DNA of 64,000 nt from CAVQEG01 sp963711465 (lineage in GTDB: Bacteria; Bacteroidota; Ignavibacteria; OLB7), in the NCBI GenBank assembly GCA_963711465.1, contig CAVQEG010000002.1, forward strand, positions 730,878 to 794,877. Direction: 5' to 3'. The position numbers were made by a program, and so were the translations under genes. Below the pieces are notes generated by a model. The model saw nothing but the letters and a program-made list of their open reading frames with translations. It had not been told where the DNA came from and ran no database searches. Positions 60,935-64,000 of this stretch are shown in pieces. Positions within the stretch are counted from its first letter, which is position 1. Every line of letters starts with the position of its first letter.

Positions 60935-63910
60935 ATGCTGCGATTCATCATCCTTTCAATAGTGGCGGTTGCCCCATTTGCAACGGGATTGGCACAGCAC
61001 GAACAGGATCACTGGGCGTTTGGCGATCACATCATGCTCTCGTTTGCAGCTGATTCGGTACAACTGGATTCCAATGCGATGCAGGCGTTCGAAGGGTGCG
61101 TATCGATTAGCGATCCTGGAACTGGCCAACTCCTCTTCTACTCCAACGGCGACACGATATGGAACCGGGCGGGCCGCGTGATGGATGGCAGCATATCGTG
61201 GATGACTGGATCTTCTTGGAGTTGTGTTCAGAGCACGATCGCCGTTCCGGATCCAGCCTCCCCTGACCGTTACTATTTATTCAGGAATCATGAGGACTAT
61301 GGTCCCGGCAGCTTAGGTATTCACTATTCCCTCATAGATATGCGAGGGGACAGCGGATTTGGCACGGTCGTACGTCATGGGTTAGGCATTGCAGGCCCCA
61401 CTACCGAGGCACTGGTCGCTGCCAAGCAGTGTGATGGGCAAGGGTATTGGGTGCTGTGTCGGGATCTCTACGGTGCAGATATGCGCGTACTGCTCGTGTC
61501 TGACACGGGACTCGTCGAAACCAATGGAGGCCGCGGTATCAGTTTGCTGCGGTATGGCAACGGAGTTGCTCCACCGTATTGGCCGGCATCATTGAAAGTA
61601 GCTCCGAATGGACGGCTCGTTGCCATGGCCCCCGTAAGCGATGGGCCGATGGAACTATTTCGATTTGATCCGGCAAACGGAATTCTCAGCGACCCCATCA
61701 TACTTGACGCCGGCCGTGGATGCGCTCCGTATCTCGCGTTCTCGCCCAACTCAAGCAAGCTGTATGTCTCCAGTCAATCCCTCATTCAGTTCGATGTCTC
61801 GGTCTACGAGAAATCGGCGATCCAGAAGTCGAGGAAGGTTGTCGGACCCTTTGCGCGAACGATGCAGCTTCGCTCCGACGGCACCTTGTACCTCAACCTG
61901 CACGGCTATCTGGGGCGAATTTCGTTTCCCGACAGTTCGGGCGCGGCGTGTGGCTATGATCCCACGTGGGTCAAGCTCCCCGAATCGATCTTGGACTGCG
62001 GCGGCCTGCCGAACTTCGTCGACGCAGTGCACCCGTGCGGCGTCGTGCGGGCACGGTTCCTTCCCGGAGACACGCTCATCTGCGGCGGCACGCCGCTGAC
62101 GTTCCTCGACTCCAGTACCGGTCCGGTCGCCGCACGACGCTGGCGTATTTCAGGCGACACCTCGGTCGTCGACTCCAGCCGTGACCTTGGACCCGTGATG
62201 TTCGACCGCCCCGGAACGTATCATGTGTCCCTGTTGGTCACCGGCTCGGATGGTTTCACCGACGCGGACAGTTGCACGGTCGTCGTTGCCAAACGGCCGT
62301 CGGTTTCCGTTAACCGGGACACGTCGATGTGCGCGGGCGACACCGTCACGCTCACGGCAACCTCAGCAACGCCAGTTGATTGGTTCGGTGACGGGCAGAA
62401 ACTCTGCTCCGGCTGTTCGGAGATCTCGGTATCACCATCGTCGACGACGACCTACGTTGTCAGGGTCACGAACGACCTCGGCTGCTCGGCCTTCGATACC
62501 GCGATCGTCACGGTACTGCCGCCCCCCTCGGTGAGCACCGGTCCCGACGTTCGGATCTGTGCCGGGGATTCGACGCCCCTGGCGGCCACTGGTGCCGATA
62601 CCTATTGGTGGTATCCTGCCGAGAGTCTCTCGTGTGCGACCTGCTCGACACCGACCGCCGCTCCCGATGCGTCGACGACCTACTACGTCATTGGAACGAA
62701 TGCCGCCGGCTGTTCGGCCCTTGACTCCGTCCGCGTTGAAGTGACCGCACCGCCGCGCCTGTCAATCGACGTGCCCGATTCGATCTGCGCTCGCACGTCG
62801 ACCCGGTTGGCGGTGCACGGAGCCGAGCACTACGCCTGGTGGCCGTCCGCCGCGCTGAGCTGCGCCGACTGTGCGTCGCCAGTCGCATCGCCGGACACAT
62901 CCACCTGGTTCTACGTCGAGGGACGCGACAGCATGGGCTGTTCAACGGTGGACTCGGTGCTGGTGCATGTCGACGCCGCTCCGGTGCTCAGTGGCGGAGG
63001 CGATGTGCAGATTTGTCCCGGAGATACCCTCCAGCTGACCATCGACGGCGCCGCCACATACCGCTGGATTCCAGCGATCGGCCTGTCGTGCGACACGTGT
63101 AATTCGCCCGAGGCCTTCCCGACGGTCTCGACGCAGTACGTCGTCGTCGGAACCTCTGCGCGGGGTTGTCAGTCGCTCGACACGCTCAACGTCACCGTCG
63201 TGCCTGAGCGCACCGGGACGCTCGCTCTGGCTCACCCGTCGGCGGTGCGCCCCGGCAGCACCGTTGGGGTCAGCGTGGCGTCGGACGTTTCGGTTCAGGC
63301 ATCGAGTCTATCGTTCGTACTACGCCATGACCCTGCATCCTGCCGAGTCGACAGCGTGACTCGCTCGGCGGCGCTGTCGTCTGAATGGGTGGTTTCGTGG
63401 TCCTCGGCCAACGACTCGACGACGACGGTTCACCTTGCAGCCGATGCATCGAGCGCAATCAGCGCCGGGCCCATCTGCATGGTATTCGTCCGCCCATTCC
63501 TGGGGCGATCCGATCGCACGACCCTCTCAGTCGGCAGCGTCGACGTCACCGGGGACTGTGCAGCGCTGAGGGGTGCTTCGACGACCATCGCCATCGACTC
63601 CGTCTGCGGTCTGGACCTGCGGCTCATCGAACCGAACGTCGGTGCTCGCTCCATCGAACCACCGACACCGAATCCCGCCTCGAAATCCGCCGTGGTGCGC
63701 TTCGCCGTTCCGCTGACCGCGCCCACCTGGCTGCGCCTCTACGCCGCCGATGGACGAATGGTGACCACACTCATCGACGCGACGCTCGACGCCGGCGAGC
63801 ATACGCTCGAGGTCGACGTCTCGGACCTCCCATCCGGTCGCTACACACTCGTTCTGGCACAGTCGGGATGGACCGAATCCACAGGTTTCGTGGTAGTGCA
63901 CGCGAATTGA
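60935..63910 (+). CDS. PKD/Ig-like repeat surface protein with T9SS sorting domain
   Basis: A 991-aa protein. The ATG at 60935 (MLRFIILSIVAVAPFATG) gives a clean signal peptide; a TTG 12 nt upstream is also possible. Residues ~20-350 resemble the N-terminal beta-propeller region of Bacteroidota PKD-domain proteins (WAFGDHIMLSFAADS, GQLLFYSNGDTIWNR, STIAVPDPASPDRYYLF). A PKD-like domain follows (PGTYHVSLLVTGSDGFTDAD). Four repeats of about 83 residues come next, each with a C-A/P-G-D start and S-C-x-x-C pair: DTSMCAGDTVTLTA, DVRICAGDSTPLAA, DSICARTSTRLAV, DVQICPGDTLQLTI. The last 85 residues are a sorting domain (PPTPNPASKSAVVRF, DGRMVTTL, SGRYTLVL). Adhesion or matrix role inferred. Confidence 0.85.
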   Translation: MLRFIILSIVAVAPFATGLAQHEQDHWAFGDHIMLSFAADSVQLDSNAMQAFEGCVSISDPGTGQLLFYSNGDTIWNRAGRVMDGSISWMTGSSWSCVQSTIAVPDPASPDRYYLFRNHEDYGPGSLGIHYSLIDMRGDSGFGTVVRHGLGIAGPTTEALVAAKQCDGQGYWVLCRDLYGADMRVLLVSDTGLVETNGGRGISLLRYGNGVAPPYWPASLKVAPNGRLVAMAPVSDGPMELFRFDPANGILSDPIILDAGRGCAPYLAFSPNSSKLYVSSQSLIQFDVSVYEKSAIQKSRKVVGPFARTMQLRSDGTLYLNLHGYLGRISFPDSSGAACGYDPTWVKLPESILDCGGLPNFVDAVHPCGVVRARFLPGDTLICGGTPLTFLDSSTGPVAARRWRISGDTSVVDSSRDLGPVMFDRPGTYHVSLLVTGSDGFTDADSCTVVVAKRPSVSVNRDTSMCAGDTVTLTATSATPVDWFGDGQKLCSGCSEISVSPSSTTTYVVRVTNDLGCSAFDTAIVTVLPPPSVSTGPDVRICAGDSTPLAATGADTYWWYPAESLSCATCSTPTAAPDASTTYYVIGTNAAGCSALDSVRVEVTAPPRLSIDVPDSICARTSTRLAVHGAEHYAWWPSAALSCADCASPVASPDTSTWFYVEGRDSMGCSTVDSVLVHVDAAPVLSGGGDVQICPGDTLQLTIDGAATYRWIPAIGLSCDTCNSPEAFPTVSTQYVVVGTSARGCQSLDTLNVTVVPERTGTLALAHPSAVRPGSTVGVSVASDVSVQASSLSFVLRHDPASCRVDSVTRSAALSSEWVVSWSSANDSTTTVHLAADASSAISAGPICMVFVRPFLGRSDRTTLSVGSVDVTGDCAALRGASTTIAIDSVCGLDLRLIEPNVGARSIEPPTPNPASKSAVVRFAVPLTAPTWLRLYAADGRMVTTLIDATLDAGEHTLEVDVSDLPSGRYTLVLAQSGWTESTGFVVVHAN

Positions 63911-63944
63911 CCACCGACCTCGCACGCTCACGTCACGAGCCGCA

Positions 63945-64000
63945 CTACTGATAGCGCCACGGCTCCGGTTGGATCGGCTTGCGGATATCTCGCCGACGAA
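63945..64000 (-). CDS. Possible 3' end of a minus-strand gene, truncated by the window
   Basis: The minus frame entering from the right edge encodes RRRDIRKPIQPEPWRYQ and a TAG at 63945-63947. The sequence looks protein-like and would be convergent with the upstream gene, but 18 codons are too few to assign a family. Confidence 0.3.
   Translation of the reverse strand, partial: RRRDIRKPIQPEPWRYQ

Overview
The window is GC-rich and gene-dense. It looks like a chromosome of the Bacteroidota/Chlorobiota/Kapabacteria assemblage. The reason is that at least eight predicted secreted proteins end in a type IX secretion (T9SS) type-A sorting domain of about 85 residues: a PNP or PSP motif, a beta-rich stretch with G-R-x-V or G-R-M-V, and a closing G-x-Y-x-x-x-L strand. 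Some promoters also resemble the TAnnTTTG -7 element of that group. No rRNA, tRNA, CRISPR array, transposase or T9SS machinery gene was seen. The affiliation is an inference.

Layout. (1) 1-4.1 kb: the 3' part of a thioredoxin-reductase-like flavoprotein, convergent with a secreted heparinase II/III-type polysaccharide lyase. (2) 4.2-5.9 kb: a decayed stretch holding a small unknown gene, a broken C39-like lipoprotein gene and a 93-bp scrap of a TPR-HTH regulator gene. (3) 5.9-26.5 kb, all minus strand: a tandem array of five units of about 3.29 kb, each with a 'head' gene followed by an FG-GAP/VCBS-repeat surface-protein gene. Only the last head in transcription order is full length (1830 aa, with a sorting domain). 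The others stop near residue 460-500, and several genes are frameshifted. The FG-GAP genes are mosaics: two signal-peptide types, four versions of one variable block and three of another are reshuffled between nearly identical blocks. (4) 26.6-34.6 kb: two paralogous TPR-HTH (LuxR-like) regulators, a YadA-head/S74-chaperone surface protein and a small T9SS-tailed protein.

(5) 34.7-56.5 kb, all minus strand: a cluster of paralogous STAND-type NTPases. The architecture is DUF4062, then a NACHT-like P-loop ATPase, a helical linker, 6-8 TPR-like repeats of exactly 40 residues, and a C-terminal cap. There are four fused full-length genes, one version split into ATPase and TPR genes by a GTGA overlap, one TPR-only gene with two repeat modules, and two decayed copies. 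Neighbouring genes overlap by 14-20 nt because each next start codon lies inside the previous gene's end. The DUF4062-ATPase half strongly resembles that of animal TEP1. STAND proteins with repeat sensors are typically ligand-triggered switches in immunity or signalling, so this cluster is the best candidate in the window for an undescribed sensing or defence locus. That function is inferred.

(6) 56.7-64 kb, plus strand: a lipoprotein, a truncated dihydrofolate-reductase-like gene, and two further T9SS-tailed surface proteins separated by a perfect 16-bp hairpin. A possible opposite-strand gene enters at the right edge.

Taken together, the window appears devoted to the cell surface (secreted lyase, diversifying FG-GAP/head proteins, adhesin-like protein) and to rapidly evolving sensor proteins. 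Both major clusters grew by tandem duplication followed by recombination and decay.
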